Shown: positions 43,709 through 53,224, numbered from the stretch's first letter. The stretch: 64,000 nt of DNA from Novosphingobium album (ex Hu et al. 2023) (GCF_022832385.1 NZ_JALHLE010000004.1:62001-126000); one strand, 5' to 3'. Notes: a model not told the origin generated them from the letters alone. Translations and numbers: made by a program.

Positions 43709-44091
43709 TGCAGGACTTTCCTTTCGCTGTCTTTTCCTTTGGGTATCGTCATGGCCCGGGCCGCTTCCTGAAACACGATGAGAACCGTGCATCCCTGTGG
43801 CCCGACGACAATGGGACCATACCCCGTCCCGGCCGTGACCAGACGCACATCGCCTTTGCCGAAAGTTACCTTGCCGACCGTCTGCTCGCCCTCGATCACG
43901 TATTCGAAATAGTTAGTGTCGTGCGTATGGGCACCCACGACTTCGCCAGGCGCGAAGCGCGAGAGAATGACCATCGGCGAAGCGCCATTGCCTTCCTCAA
44001 GGAGAAAGCGAGCATAGCGGATGCTGGGAGACTCACCCTCCTGCCAATCCATTTCGTCGGCAAAGATGTCACGGTGCCCGCGTGCGGCCAT
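43705..44091 (-). CDS. cupin-domain protein
   Basis: About 128 residues, starting MAARGHRDIFADEMDWQEGE after GGGAGAAAGCG. The cupin motif 'APGEVVGAHTHDTNYFEYVI' (about 53-72) has the two-His plus Glu metal-ligand pattern. The second motif is 'GDVRLVTAGTGYGPIVVGPQ', in which the usual His is replaced (GTGYGP), so metal binding may be weak. First gene of the minus-strand operon, separated by about 145 bases from the divergent MFS pump gene. May be a sensor or an enzyme of the pathway. Confidence 0.83.
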   Translation of the reverse strand: MAARGHRDIFADEMDWQEGESPSIRYARFLLEEGNGASPMVILSRFAPGEVVGAHTHDTNYFEYVIEGEQTVGKVTFGKGDVRLVTAGTGYGPIVVGPQGCTVLIVFQEAARAMTIPKGKDSERKVLQ

Positions 44092-44236
44092 GGCGCTTTC
44101 TCCCATGCGTCCTGTTTCGGCCAAAGTCTCACCGCACCTGCCTGCCGACAAGGACTTTGCAGTCAAATCGCATCGCCCCTGCGGTTCCATTATGCCAGCT
44201 TGCGCCGACCGGCGATTGGCACGAAGGTCCGCCGCG

Positions 44237-45727
44237 ATGCATGCCTATCCCCCGGAAGGCCGCAGGCGGCTGATCACGCTGTTCACGCTCGCGGCGGCTT
44301 TCATGACCCAGCTTGATGCGACCATCGCCAATGTCGCCCTGCCGCACATGCAGGCGAGCACATCGGCGTCGCGTGAGCAGATCACCTGGGTTCTCACCAG
44401 CTACATCATCATGGCCGCCATCTTCACACCGCTCTCGGGCTGGCTGGCGAGCCGGTTCGGGCGCAAGCGGCTGTTTATCAGCTCGGTCGTAGGATTCACG
44501 GTGGCGTCCATGCTCTGCGGCGTGGTCGCGAACTTCGAGCAACTCGTGCTGTTCCGCATGCTCCAGGGCATGATGGGCGCGGCGCTGCTTCCCATGAGCC
44601 AGGCCATCCTGCTCGATATCAACCCGCCCGAGCGCCACGGTTCAGCGATGGCGACATGGGGTCTGGGCGTGATCCTTGGGCCGATCTGCGGGCCGATCCT
44701 GGGCGGGTGGCTGATCGAGGTGTTCAACTGGCGCTGGATCTTCTTCATCAACCTGCCCTTCGGCATTCTCGCCACATTAGGCCTGCTCGCCTTCCTGCCC
44801 GCCTTCGAGGACGAAAACGCCGTCGATCTTGACCTAACCGGCTTCGCGCTGCTGGCCGTGGCAATCGGCTCGTTCCAGCTGCTGCTCGACCGGGGCCAGA
44901 TGCTCGACTGGTTCGAATCGCGCGAGATCTGGTTCGAAGCCCTGCTCGCGGGTACCGCGTTCTACCTGTTCATGGTCCACACCCTCACCACTGAACGGCC
45001 TTTCGTGAACCTCGCGATCTTCACCGACCGCAATTTCGCGGTGGGATCGGTGTTCGGATTTTTCCTGGGCGGGCTGATGTACTCCGTGATGGCGATGACA
45101 GCACCGATGCTGGCCGACCTGATGGGCTACCCTTCGGTTCTGGTGGGGCTCGCGATGGCCCCGCGCGGCGTGGGCACCATGCTGATGATGCCACTCGTCG
45201 GCATGCTGGTGAACCGGCACGATCCGCGCATTCTGATCGTCATCGGCATGGCCATCAGCGGGCTGTCCACCGCGATGATGGCCGGCTTCTCGCTGCAGAT
45301 GGATGCGCGGCTGGTGGAACTGGCCGGGTTTGTGCAGGGCGTGGGCGCCGCGTTCCTGTTCGTGCCAGTCACCACCGTGGTCTTCGCGACGATTCCGCCG
45401 CACCTGCGCAATCAGGGCACCGCGATGAATTCCCTGATTCGCGCGCTCGGCGGCTCGGTGTGGATTTCTGCCCTGCAATCACTGACCATCCGCAACGAGG
45501 CCACCGTCCATGCGCGGCTGACCGAGGGGATGCGCCCGGACAATCCTGCCCTCATGTGGCGCTGGCCCGAAATCGATTTTTCGTCACCCGCCGAAATGCT
45601 GCGCGCCAGCGGCGAGATCGGGCGGCAGGCGATGATGGTGTCATACACGGATTCGTTCTGGCTGCTGTTCGTGTTCGCCTTTGCGCTGACCCCAATGGTG
45701 GTCCTGCTGCGCTACCGCCGCCGGTAG
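44237..45727 (+). CDS. DHA2-family MFS multidrug efflux transporter (EmrB/QacA type)
   Basis: A 496-residue inner-membrane protein with about 14 hydrophobic segments. MFS motif A is visible as 'GWLASRFGRKRLFI' (about 74-87), motif C-like 'GVILGPICGPILGGWLIEVF' (about 151-170), and the opening 'AAAFMTQLDATIANVALPHM' is typical of EmrB. Family: proton-driven export of drugs or hydrophobic metabolites, often with an EmrA adaptor; no EmrA gene is adjacent. Divergent from the cupin-led operon, so it may export its substrate or product. Start by homology: MHAYPPEG after AAGG; the frame extends 72 codons upstream without support. Confidence 0.92.
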   Translation: MHAYPPEGRRRLITLFTLAAAFMTQLDATIANVALPHMQASTSASREQITWVLTSYIIMAAIFTPLSGWLASRFGRKRLFISSVVGFTVASMLCGVVANFEQLVLFRMLQGMMGAALLPMSQAILLDINPPERHGSAMATWGLGVILGPICGPILGGWLIEVFNWRWIFFINLPFGILATLGLLAFLPAFEDENAVDLDLTGFALLAVAIGSFQLLLDRGQMLDWFESREIWFEALLAGTAFYLFMVHTLTTERPFVNLAIFTDRNFAVGSVFGFFLGGLMYSVMAMTAPMLADLMGYPSVLVGLAMAPRGVGTMLMMPLVGMLVNRHDPRILIVIGMAISGLSTAMMAGFSLQMDARLVELAGFVQGVGAAFLFVPVTTVVFATIPPHLRNQGTAMNSLIRALGGSVWISALQSLTIRNEATVHARLTEGMRPDNPALMWRWPEIDFSSPAEMLRASGEIGRQAMMVSYTDSFWLLFVFAFALTPMVVLLRYRRR

Positions 45728-46046
45728 CAACAGGCGTATCAACGCCCGGTCTGAAGTGATTCCCTTGTCCCGTGATGATGAAAACCCCCTTTCATGTCAT
45801 CACACCGCAACGCGACACTTTGATCGACGTTAGGCGCCCCGCCCGTCAAACCATTATCGAAATTCATAATTTATCATTATATTTCAATATATTGAACTTT
45901 TTTCACCACAACCGGAACAGCAATGCCCGGCAAAATGCCAAACGGTGTTCCTATCACTCTGCCCTCTTGCCCCGCGCCATTGAATCGTTAGAGGGAACCT
46001 GTAATCGCGGTTCATGCCGCAAATGCGAGATAACGGGGATTCTTCC
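45728..46046. other. intergenic interval with an AT-rich island upstream of sdhB
   Basis: No gene is supported. Bases 45850-45911 are strikingly A/T-rich (for example ATTCATAATTTATCATTATA) in otherwise GC-rich DNA. Such islands often mark a promoter, UP element or nucleoid-protein site. The sdhB promoter is probably in this interval; I cannot place -35/-10 boxes with confidence. Confidence 0.5.
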
Positions 46047-46829
46047 ATGGCGACCTTCACTCTCCCGGCCAACAGCAAGATCAAGAAGCAGGGCAAAGTC
46101 CACAAGGCTGAAGGCGCAACCAAGGTGAAGAAGTTCACCGTCTACCGCTACGACCCGGACTCCGGTGAGAACCCGCGTTACGACACCTTCGAGATCGATC
46201 TCGACAATTGCGGCCCGATGGTCCTCGACGCGCTCATCAAGATGAAGAGCGAGATGGACCCGACGCTGACGTTCCGCCGCTCCTGCCGCGAAGGCATCTG
46301 CGGTTCGTGCGCGATGAACATGAACGGCGCCAACGGCCTCGCCTGCACCACCGCAATCGAGGACCTCAAGGGCGATATCCGCATCACCCCGCTGCCGCAC
46401 ATGGACGTGATCAAGGACCTCGTGCCCGACTTCACGCACTTCTACGCGCAGTATGCGTCGATCCGCCCCTGGCTGCAGACCGTCTCGACGACCCCGTCGG
46501 GCAAGGAGCGTCTGCAGAGCCCCGAACAGCGCGAGAAGCTCGACGGCCTCTACGAGTGCATCCTGTGCGCCTGCTGCTCGACCTCATGCCCGAGCTACTG
46601 GTGGAACTCCGACAAGTTCCTCGGCCCGGCGATCCTGCTTCAGGCCTACCGCTGGCTGGCCGACAGCCGCGACGAGATGACCGGCGAACGCCTCGACGAG
46701 CTGGAAGATCCGTTCCGTCTCTACCGCTGCCACACCATCATGAACTGCGCCAACGTATGCCCTAAGGGCCTCTCGCCGGCGCGTGCGATCGCCGAAATCA
46801 AAAAGATGCAGGCCGAGCGCCAGGTCTGA
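46047..46829 (+). CDS. sdhB: succinate dehydrogenase iron-sulfur subunit
   Basis: A 260-residue SdhB. The N-terminal [2Fe-2S] domain has '[16 protein letters not shown]' (about 75-90) and a fourth Cys in 'GLACTTAI'; the C-terminal domain has the [4Fe-4S]/[3Fe-4S] motifs '[17 protein letters not shown]' (about 171-187) and '[17 protein letters not shown]' (about 231-247). Transfers electrons from the flavoprotein SdhA to ubiquinone in complex II. Normally encoded with sdhC, sdhD and sdhA; here none of them is adjacent, the upstream gene being an efflux pump. Downstream come a thioesterase (16 bases) and zapE. Confidence 0.97.
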   Translation: MATFTLPANSKIKKQGKVHKAEGATKVKKFTVYRYDPDSGENPRYDTFEIDLDNCGPMVLDALIKMKSEMDPTLTFRRSCREGICGSCAMNMNGANGLACTTAIEDLKGDIRITPLPHMDVIKDLVPDFTHFYAQYASIRPWLQTVSTTPSGKERLQSPEQREKLDGLYECILCACCSTSCPSYWWNSDKFLGPAILLQAYRWLADSRDEMTGERLDELEDPFRLYRCHTIMNCANVCPKGLSPARAIAEIKKMQAERQV

Positions 46830-46845
46830 GCCAACAGGCTTTCGG

Positions 46846-47304
46846 GTGACACCGACCAGCGAATTCATCCACATGCCCGACCCGGAATATCCGGGTTGGC
46901 ATACGTGGCGCATGAACGATGGCGCGCGCTTCAATGCGCACGCCCTCGGCCGGATGATCATCCGCACCGAAGGTGAGCGGAGTGCGCGCCTGCGCCTGCT
47001 CGACCTGGAAACCCGCCATTCCAATCTGCACAGCAATGTCCACGGCGGCATCACGCTGGCGCTGATCGACGTTGCCATGTTCGCCGCAATCTACACTGTG
47101 CTCGGTGCCGATACCGCCGGTTCGGTGACGCTGGACCTGCACAACCAGTTCATCGGTGCCGGCAAGATCGGCGAACCGCTCGATGCTGTTTGCGACATCA
47201 TGAAAGAGACGCGCCGGCTGGTGTTTCTGCGCGGCACCGTCGAACAGGGCGAGCATCTGGTGTCGAACTACGTGGGCACCCTACGAAAGCCCAGCACGCG
47301 ATGA
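46846..47304 (+). CDS. PaaI-family hotdog thioesterase
   Basis: About 152 residues with the hotdog signature 'LHSNVHGGITLALIDVAMFA' (about 60-79; Asn and HGG, then Asp) and 'VTLDLHNQFIGAGKIGEPL'. I choose the GTG start 16 bases after sdhB because AACAGG precedes it; the ATG nine codons later has no ribosome site. Its TGA overlaps the ATG of zapE, so sdhB-thioesterase-zapE appear to be one operon. Physiological acyl-CoA substrate unknown. Confidence 0.83.
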   Translation: MTPTSEFIHMPDPEYPGWHTWRMNDGARFNAHALGRMIIRTEGERSARLRLLDLETRHSNLHSNVHGGITLALIDVAMFAAIYTVLGADTAGSVTLDLHNQFIGAGKIGEPLDAVCDIMKETRRLVFLRGTVEQGEHLVSNYVGTLRKPSTR

Positions 47305-48416
47305 CTGCCATGCTCGAACGCTACGAGGCGCTGGTCGCAACTGGCGAGCTCCGCTCCGATCCCGAGCAGGAAGCTGCAGCAGAGCGGCTGAACCGCCTGC
47401 AGCGCGACCTTTACAAGGCCACATCCTCAACAGGCCTGCTCGGCAAGCTTCTGGGCAAGAAACCCGTGCCACCGCGCGGAATCTACATGTGGGGCGGTGT
47501 CGGTCGCGGCAAGTCCATGCTGATGGACCTGTTCGTCCAGACACTCGACATCCCCGAAAAGCGCAGGGTGCACTTCCATGCCTTCATGCTGGAAGTCCAC
47601 GGCCTCCTGCGCGAAGAGCGCAAGAAGGAATCAGGCGACCCGATTCCTCCGGTTGCCGCAGCGCTGGCCCGCAACGTCCGCTGCCTTGCGTTCGACGAGA
47701 TGGTCGTCAACAATTCGGCAGACGCAATGATCATGAGCAGGCTGTTCACCTGCCTGATCGAAAACGAGGGCGTGACCATTGTCACCACCTCCAACCGCGC
47801 GCCATCCGAACTCTACAAGGACGGACTGAACCGCGAGCACTTCCTGCCGTTCATCGCCCTGATCGAACACGAGCTTGACGTGATGACGCTCAACGGGCCG
47901 ACCGACTACCGGCTGCAGCGTCTGGGGGGCATGGCGACATGGCACATGCCCCTTGGTGAACCCGCCACGGAACAGGCGCGTGAAGCATTCTATCGGCTCA
48001 CCGACTACCCGCCCGAGGACAGTGAACATGTGCCCGCGGCCAATATCGATGTCGGCGGCGGCCGCATGCTGCACGTGCCCAAGAGCCTCAAGGGCGTGGG
48101 CGTGTTCAGCTTCAAGCGGCTATGCGGCGAACCGCGCGGCGCATCGGATTACCTCGCCATTGCGCGAGCCTATCACTCGGTGATTCTCGTCGGCATTCCA
48201 AAGATGGGCCCTGACCGGCGCAATGAAGCTGCCCGCTTCGTTACACTGATCGATGCCCTCTACGAGAACAAGGTCAAGCTGATCGCGGCGGCCGATGCAT
48301 CACCGGAAGAGCTTTACGAGGCCGGAACCGGGCGCTTCGAATTCGAACGCACAGTCAGCCGTTTGAACGAAATGCAGAGCGCCGACTATCTCGCCTTGGG
48401 GCATGGCGAAGACTGA
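47301..48416 (+). CDS. zapE: cell division protein ZapE (AFG1-like ATPase)
   Basis: A 371-residue P-loop ATPase of the AFG1/ZapE family. Walker A 'WGGVGRGKSMLMDLF' (about 66-80), family segment 'RVHFHAFMLEVHGLLREER' (about 91-109), Walker B 'VRCLAFDEMVVNN' (about 128-140) and sensor region 'VTIVTTSNRAPSELY'. In E. coli ZapE binds FtsZ and affects Z-ring stability; the mitochondrial homologue AFG1 acts in turnover of respiratory complexes, which fits co-transcription with sdhB. Its start overlaps the thioesterase stop by four bases. Confidence 0.94.
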   Translation: MTAMLERYEALVATGELRSDPEQEAAAERLNRLQRDLYKATSSTGLLGKLLGKKPVPPRGIYMWGGVGRGKSMLMDLFVQTLDIPEKRRVHFHAFMLEVHGLLREERKKESGDPIPPVAAALARNVRCLAFDEMVVNNSADAMIMSRLFTCLIENEGVTIVTTSNRAPSELYKDGLNREHFLPFIALIEHELDVMTLNGPTDYRLQRLGGMATWHMPLGEPATEQAREAFYRLTDYPPEDSEHVPAANIDVGGGRMLHVPKSLKGVGVFSFKRLCGEPRGASDYLAIARAYHSVILVGIPKMGPDRRNEAARFVTLIDALYENKVKLIAAADASPEELYEAGTGRFEFERTVSRLNEMQSADYLALGHGED

Positions 48417-48791
48417 TCTGCTCTCCGAGTCCCGAATCGGGATGGCTTTTCGCACCTGGACATAGAGATCCACAGGCAAGCAACTCGCAAACCAATACTT
48501 AAATGCCGAAAGCCCATTCTTAAACACTTGGCCCACAAAACCTTTCAGGGCGCATTTTTTAAATATTTTATGTAAAAAATAGACAATCGCCCTTCAAAGC
48601 CATTTAGCTTTTGAAGGGCGATTACCATTGCGTTCGGCAAATTACATGCCGCACAGCTTAGTTGTTTAAAGGCTGATTACCAGTTCCAACCAGCCCAAGG
48701 CCATTTCTTCATTGTATTTCCCCATGTGAACAGCCGCTATCAGTGCGACCTTCTCATGGTTAACAATGACTTAAACGCCTTTCAAGGAAAA
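48417..48791. other. 375-base intergenic region, partly AT-rich, with a strong hairpin
   Basis: Between zapE and the convergent EAL gene. No gene is supported. It holds an A/T-rich stretch (48555-48583) and the terminator hairpin at 48585-48623; the remaining 170 bases show no clear feature. A small RNA ending at the hairpin is possible but not demonstrated. Confidence 0.5.
48541..48623 (-). terminator. strong hairpin with T-rich tail on the minus strand
   Basis: AATCGCCCTTCAAAGC (48585-48600) pairs with GCTTTTGAAGGGCGATT (48607-48623) with one bulged base and a 6-base loop. On the minus strand it is followed by TGTCTATTTTTTACAT, a good U tract, so it ends the EAL gene transcript about 170 bases after its stop; zapE transcription may end here too. 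Confidence 0.7.
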
Positions 48792-51089
48792 TTAACCAAT
48801 CTTGAGAACCTTTGGCTGGGCAATCTGCTCAACCAGCTCCCGGAATGGTACGGGGCGGCTGAGAAAATACCCTTGGATCACATCGCAACGCAGGCCCCTG
48901 AGCATCTCCAGAGCCTTCGCGGTCTCAACACCCTCCGCCACGACCGTACGGTCCAGCGAGTGAGCCATGTCGATGATCGACTGAACAAGCAGCAGATCCT
49001 CCTTGTTGGCCTCCATCGACGACACAAAACTCTTGTCGATCTTCACTTCGCTGGCTGGCAGGTAGCGCAGGTAATCGATCGTGGCATTTCCGGTTCCGAA
49101 ATCGTCGATTGACAGACGAAGCCCCGATCGCACCAGGCGCTGCAGCATCTGATATGTGCGCGAACTCCGGTCGAGGCGATCCGTTTCGGTGATTTCCAGG
49201 ATCAGCCGGTCCGGCGGAAGCCCATGCTCTGCCAGTATGTCGGCAATCATACCCGGAAGTCCGGGATTGCGAAGCAATTGAGCCGAAATGTTGACCGAAA
49301 TGGTCAGATTGTGGCCCATCCGCTGCAATTCCACCGCAGTGCGGACGGCATCGTTGATCACGAACCGGGTAATCCGCTCGATCCGGTGAAATTCCTCGGC
49401 AATGCGGATGAACTTTTCAGGACTGATCGGCCCGCGTTCCGGATGGGTCCAGCGCACAAGGGCCTCCGCACCGCAGATCCGGTTTGTCTTGAGATCCAGC
49501 TTGGGCTGATAAGCCACCCAGACCTCGCCATTGTCGATAGCGCGATCCAGCGATGTCAGCAGCGAGATTTCCCACTGCGCTTCCTGCCGGCGGCTGTCAT
49601 GCTGATAGACGAGTTCGTCATTGCGCACGGCCTCCTCGGCCGCCTGCATGGCACTGGCGATCCGGCTGGCCATTGGACGGTCGAATTCCGAATCGATGCC
49701 GCAATTGAACGACAGGTCGATGTCCAGTCCACCGACCTGAATGCCATTCTGGACGATGCGATGCAGACCTTCGAGATTTTCGCAAAGATCGAACGTGCTG
49801 CGGATATTGGACAACCAGATGAACATGCCGCCTTCGTGATAGACGGTGACCGGCTCATCGCTGATGCGAACCCGGCGTACGATTTCACTGGCCAATTCCG
49901 TTTCAACATGTTCGGCAAAACTGCCGATAATGGCACCGTAATTGCGGATCTTGAGGGCAACGAGAATTTTGGGAGAAAGCACTTCCGAGTTCCGCAGCGC
50001 CTGAACACTCGGCAAGCCCGATCCCGCGTTCGTCTCCCCTGCCACTTCCACCCGGTCCAGGTTCCGCATGCGGATCACCGCCACAAGCGCCACGACCAGC
50101 GATGGAATGATTTCAACCGAGACTCGCACCATGTCGAGCAGGAACGGCACAGCCACGAACACAAGAACGAGGCCGGTAAAGCGGTACACGTCGAGCGCTC
50201 GCCCCCTGCCGAGCCCCGTTCCGATAACGATCAGGACGACCACTATCGGCGGAAGCCAACCAAGCTGTAGCGGAATACCGTGCGCAAGCGTTTCGGCACC
50301 GATCGCATGGAAATAGACTTCCGCAGCAGCAAGCCCTTGCCCTGGAACCGAATGAATATTGTTATACGACAACGCCGTGGGAGCGATCATGACTGTCGCT
50401 CCCTTTACAGCGGCAGGATCGAACTTCCCTCGAAGAACATCAATATAACTGACAGTTCTGAAAGTCTTGACGCCTATGGAGTAATCCGGCGTGTAAAACT
50501 GATCCAAGGGACCATCTTTTCCAGCAATTTCTGCTGATATCGAAGGAATTTTCCCTAGGGGACTATCCGATGCAAGCGGCAGAGTGACACTCAGATTAAA
50601 CGCATTTGAGTGGGCCAGAAGCGACACGACACGCGCATATTGATAATACCGCTTGGGAGGTATTCTGGCGGTGTAGTTCGGAGCACTTTCGCCGGGCTTG
50701 GCTCCCAAATAGACCCTGCCGGGATGTGACTTCAATTCACGAATGAATTTTTCGTCCCCTGCTTGATCATTTGTGGTCACGAAGGCACGGGCAAAGAACA
50801 CCCGGCTTGCACCGGCATCAAACAAAGACGCCAGAACATCTGCATCGTTGCTGCGATTGACATCAACCGTACCGAGCGCATCGAGCGTCTGGGAATCCTG
50901 TTCGACGATGACAAGGTGTCCCGACGCTTTCTCTTCATGCAACGACCAGCGCAAATTGCTGAGGACATCTTCCAGCGGCGAACTGACGGTTGTGACCCCG
51001 ACGATGACTCCCGTCAGCGCCGCCCACAACACAATCCGGACGCGTTGATTTTTTGCGAACTTGCGCAATTGTGCCCACAACTCAGCCAC
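48792..51089 (-). CDS. CHASE2-EAL c-di-GMP phosphodiesterase with degenerate GGDEF
   Basis: A 765-residue membrane protein. TM1 (about 18-37), a periplasmic CHASE2 sensor (about 38-275), then about three TM helices (275-345), a degenerate GGDEF domain (about 370-500; the active-site loop reads EGGMFIW, so no cyclase activity), and an EAL domain (about 515-755). EAL catalytic motifs are complete: 'GAEALVRW', 'SVNIS', 'EITETD', 'IDDFGTG', 'KIDKSFV', 'VAEGVET' and 'QGYF'. Predicted to hydrolyse c-di-GMP. Start is a GTG with AAGG about 13 bases upstream, not ideal. Lies 227 bases downstream of the exopolysaccharide operon. Confidence 0.9.
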   Translation of the reverse strand: MAELWAQLRKFAKNQRVRIVLWAALTGVIVGVTTVSSPLEDVLSNLRWSLHEEKASGHLVIVEQDSQTLDALGTVDVNRSNDADVLASLFDAGASRVFFARAFVTTNDQAGDEKFIRELKSHPGRVYLGAKPGESAPNYTARIPPKRYYQYARVVSLLAHSNAFNLSVTLPLASDSPLGKIPSISAEIAGKDGPLDQFYTPDYSIGVKTFRTVSYIDVLRGKFDPAAVKGATVMIAPTALSYNNIHSVPGQGLAAAEVYFHAIGAETLAHGIPLQLGWLPPIVVVLIVIGTGLGRGRALDVYRFTGLVLVFVAVPFLLDMVRVSVEIIPSLVVALVAVIRMRNLDRVEVAGETNAGSGLPSVQALRNSEVLSPKILVALKIRNYGAIIGSFAEHVETELASEIVRRVRISDEPVTVYHEGGMFIWLSNIRSTFDLCENLEGLHRIVQNGIQVGGLDIDLSFNCGIDSEFDRPMASRIASAMQAAEEAVRNDELVYQHDSRRQEAQWEISLLTSLDRAIDNGEVWVAYQPKLDLKTNRICGAEALVRWTHPERGPISPEKFIRIAEEFHRIERITRFVINDAVRTAVELQRMGHNLTISVNISAQLLRNPGLPGMIADILAEHGLPPDRLILEITETDRLDRSSRTYQMLQRLVRSGLRLSIDDFGTGNATIDYLRYLPASEVKIDKSFVSSMEANKEDLLLVQSIIDMAHSLDRTVVAEGVETAKALEMLRGLRCDVIQGYFLSRPVPFRELVEQIAQPKVLKIG

Positions 51090-51316
51090 GGGAGAGCATA
51101 CCTTCCGGACAGAAACGACAGGTTGTTATGACACACGTGATCGCCGCGGGAAACGCCCGCTTTTGCTGACAGATATGGTGACCACGTTCGTTCATGCACG
51201 TCCCGTATTGACGCTCAGACCTTACCGGTAAGCCAAATGTCCTAAGAATCAGTATCGTTAATTTGACAAAGACACCGCAATTTCGCGGCCGCACCATCTG
51301 CCGGGCGGCCTCACAT

Positions 51317-53212
51317 TCAACCGATGCCCAGCCCGGTGAATGCCTTTTCCAGCATGAGCAACTGCCACAGCAGACGCGAGTTGTCCGACATTCCAGATAG
51401 ATGCGCATCGACGAGCGACGTCAGCCGCCGCGTGTCGAACCAGCCCGTCCGCGCCAATGCCTTGCTTGTGGCGATGTCCCGCGCCGTCTGCGCCAATGGG
51501 CCGCGGAACCATTGCGCGATAGGCGTCACGAATCCCTGCTTGGGCCGGTACAGGATGTCATCAGGCAGGAACCGCCTCATGGTGCGCTTCATCAGCCACT
51601 TGCCCTGCCCGCCATGCACCCTCATCGATTCGGGCAGGCCGGCAGCGAATTCGATCAGCCTGTGATCGAGCAGCGGTTCGCGCGATTCCAGGCTGACCGC
51701 CATGCTGGTCCGATCGACCTTGGTCAGGATATCGCCGGGAAGCCAGACCTTGAGATCGGCGTACTGCGCCCGGTCCAGCCCCGAACGCGCCGGAGCCGAC
51801 CGCATGACGTCATACAGCGGCTGCTCTGCTCGGTATTCCCCGCGCAACCGCCTGAAGGCGTCCGTATAGAGCCCTTCGCGCAATTCCGGTGACGTCACCG
51901 CCAGAGCGCGCGCGTACCCTTCCGCACTGTCACCCGCCAGCGAGAGCAGCGTCGTCTTGGCGCGCAACGGCCGAGGCGCCCAGTCCGCCTTGGGGTAGAT
52001 CGCCCCCAAGGTTCCGAACACCGGGCCGCGCAACCCTTGCGGCAGCAACGAGCGCACGCGGTCCTCGTTGTACTGGAACAAGTGGCGGCGGTAGCCCGCC
52101 AGCGCCTCGTCGGCGCCGTCGCCGGACAAAGCGACCGTCACCGATTCCCGCGCCAGCTGGCAAACCCGCCAGGTCGGCAGCGCTGAGGCATCGGCGAAAG
52201 GTTCATCGAACATGCCCGCCAGCGCATCGATCGCCTCGAAATCGTCGGGCGAGACCAGCCGCGAGGCGTGATCAGTGTGGTACTGCTGCGCGACCTGCGT
52301 GGCGTAGGCGCTTTCGTCGAGCGCGGCGACGTCGAACCCGATCGAACAAGTCCTGACCGGGTTCGAACTGGCCTCGGCCATCAGCGCGACAACGCTGGAA
52401 CTGTCGACCCCACCCGAAAGGAAGGCGCCCAGCGGAACGTCGGCCACCATGCGCGAGGAAACCGCCTGCCGCATCAGGTGCAGCAGTTCCGCTTCCAGAT
52501 CGGCCACCTTGCCCTTGTGGCGGTGTTCGAAAGACACGTCCCACCACTGGCTGGGGCGCGGCATCGGCGCGCCGTTGCGCAGCAGCAGCGAACGCCCCGC
52601 GGGCAGCTTCGTCACGCCCTTCAGGATTGCGCGGTGATCGGGGACATAGCCCCAGGCAAGATAGTCCTCGACCGCGAGCGGATCGATCTCCCGCCGCAGC
52701 AGCGGATGCGCCAACAGCGCCTTCAGCTCCGAGCCGAAAGCCAGACTGCCGTCGCTGAGCGGCGCGAGATAGAGCGGCTTCACCCCCAGCCGGTCGCGCG
52801 CGAGGAACAGCGTGCGCGCATCGAGATCGTAGATCGCGAAGGCGAACATGCCGTGCAACCGGCTGACGCAATCCGGCCCCCAGCGCTGCCAGGCGGCAAG
52901 GATGACCTCGCTGTCGCCGTCGGTGCGGAAGTGGGCGCCAGCCTCCTTCAGCTCCTGCCGCAATTCGCGGTAGTTGTAGATCTCACCGTTGAACACCAGC
53001 ATCGCACGGCCATCAAGCGACGCCATCGGCTGCGGCGAACCGGCAAGGTCGATGATCGACAGGCGGCGGTGGCCCAACCCCACGCCCGGCGCGGTCCAGA
53101 CGCCGTGCCCGTCGGGCCCGCGGTGCACGAGCGCATCGCACATGGCATCGACCCTTGCGGGATCGACCGGCTTGGGCGTTTCCAGATGAAAGATACCGGC
53201 AATACCGCACAT
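51317..53212 (-). CDS. asparagine synthase-like amidotransferase of the XrtA/PEP-CTERM system
   Basis: A 631-residue protein of the AsnB type. The N-terminal glutaminase domain begins MCGIAGIF with the nucleophile Cys2 and contains 'LVFNGEIYNYRELR' (about 72-85) and 'DGDSEVILAAW'. The synthetase domain has the PP-loop 'GAFLSGGVDSSSVVALM' (about 263-279) and 'VALSGDGADEALAGYRRH'. The close match in context and length is the XrtA-associated amidotransferase of exosortase loci. Presumed to transfer an amide to a sugar-acid residue of the polysaccharide rather than to make free Asn; inference. Last gene of the operon, 12 bases after the exosortase. Confidence 0.9.
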   Translation of the reverse strand: MCGIAGIFHLETPKPVDPARVDAMCDALVHRGPDGHGVWTAPGVGLGHRRLSIIDLAGSPQPMASLDGRAMLVFNGEIYNYRELRQELKEAGAHFRTDGDSEVILAAWQRWGPDCVSRLHGMFAFAIYDLDARTLFLARDRLGVKPLYLAPLSDGSLAFGSELKALLAHPLLRREIDPLAVEDYLAWGYVPDHRAILKGVTKLPAGRSLLLRNGAPMPRPSQWWDVSFEHRHKGKVADLEAELLHLMRQAVSSRMVADVPLGAFLSGGVDSSSVVALMAEASSNPVRTCSIGFDVAALDESAYATQVAQQYHTDHASRLVSPDDFEAIDALAGMFDEPFADASALPTWRVCQLARESVTVALSGDGADEALAGYRRHLFQYNEDRVRSLLPQGLRGPVFGTLGAIYPKADWAPRPLRAKTTLLSLAGDSAEGYARALAVTSPELREGLYTDAFRRLRGEYRAEQPLYDVMRSAPARSGLDRAQYADLKVWLPGDILTKVDRTSMAVSLESREPLLDHRLIEFAAGLPESMRVHGGQGKWLMKRTMRRFLPDDILYRPKQGFVTPIAQWFRGPLAQTARDIATSKALARTGWFDTRRLTSLVDAHLSGMSDNSRLLWQLLMLEKAFTGLGIG

Positions 53213-53224
53213 GAGGCCGGGACT

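Noticed and set aside
51146..51164. hairpin GCGGG-AAACG-CCCGC followed by TTTT
   Set aside because: The T run is on the plus strand, where no gene ends; on the minus strand, which needs a terminator after the amidotransferase gene, there is no U tract.
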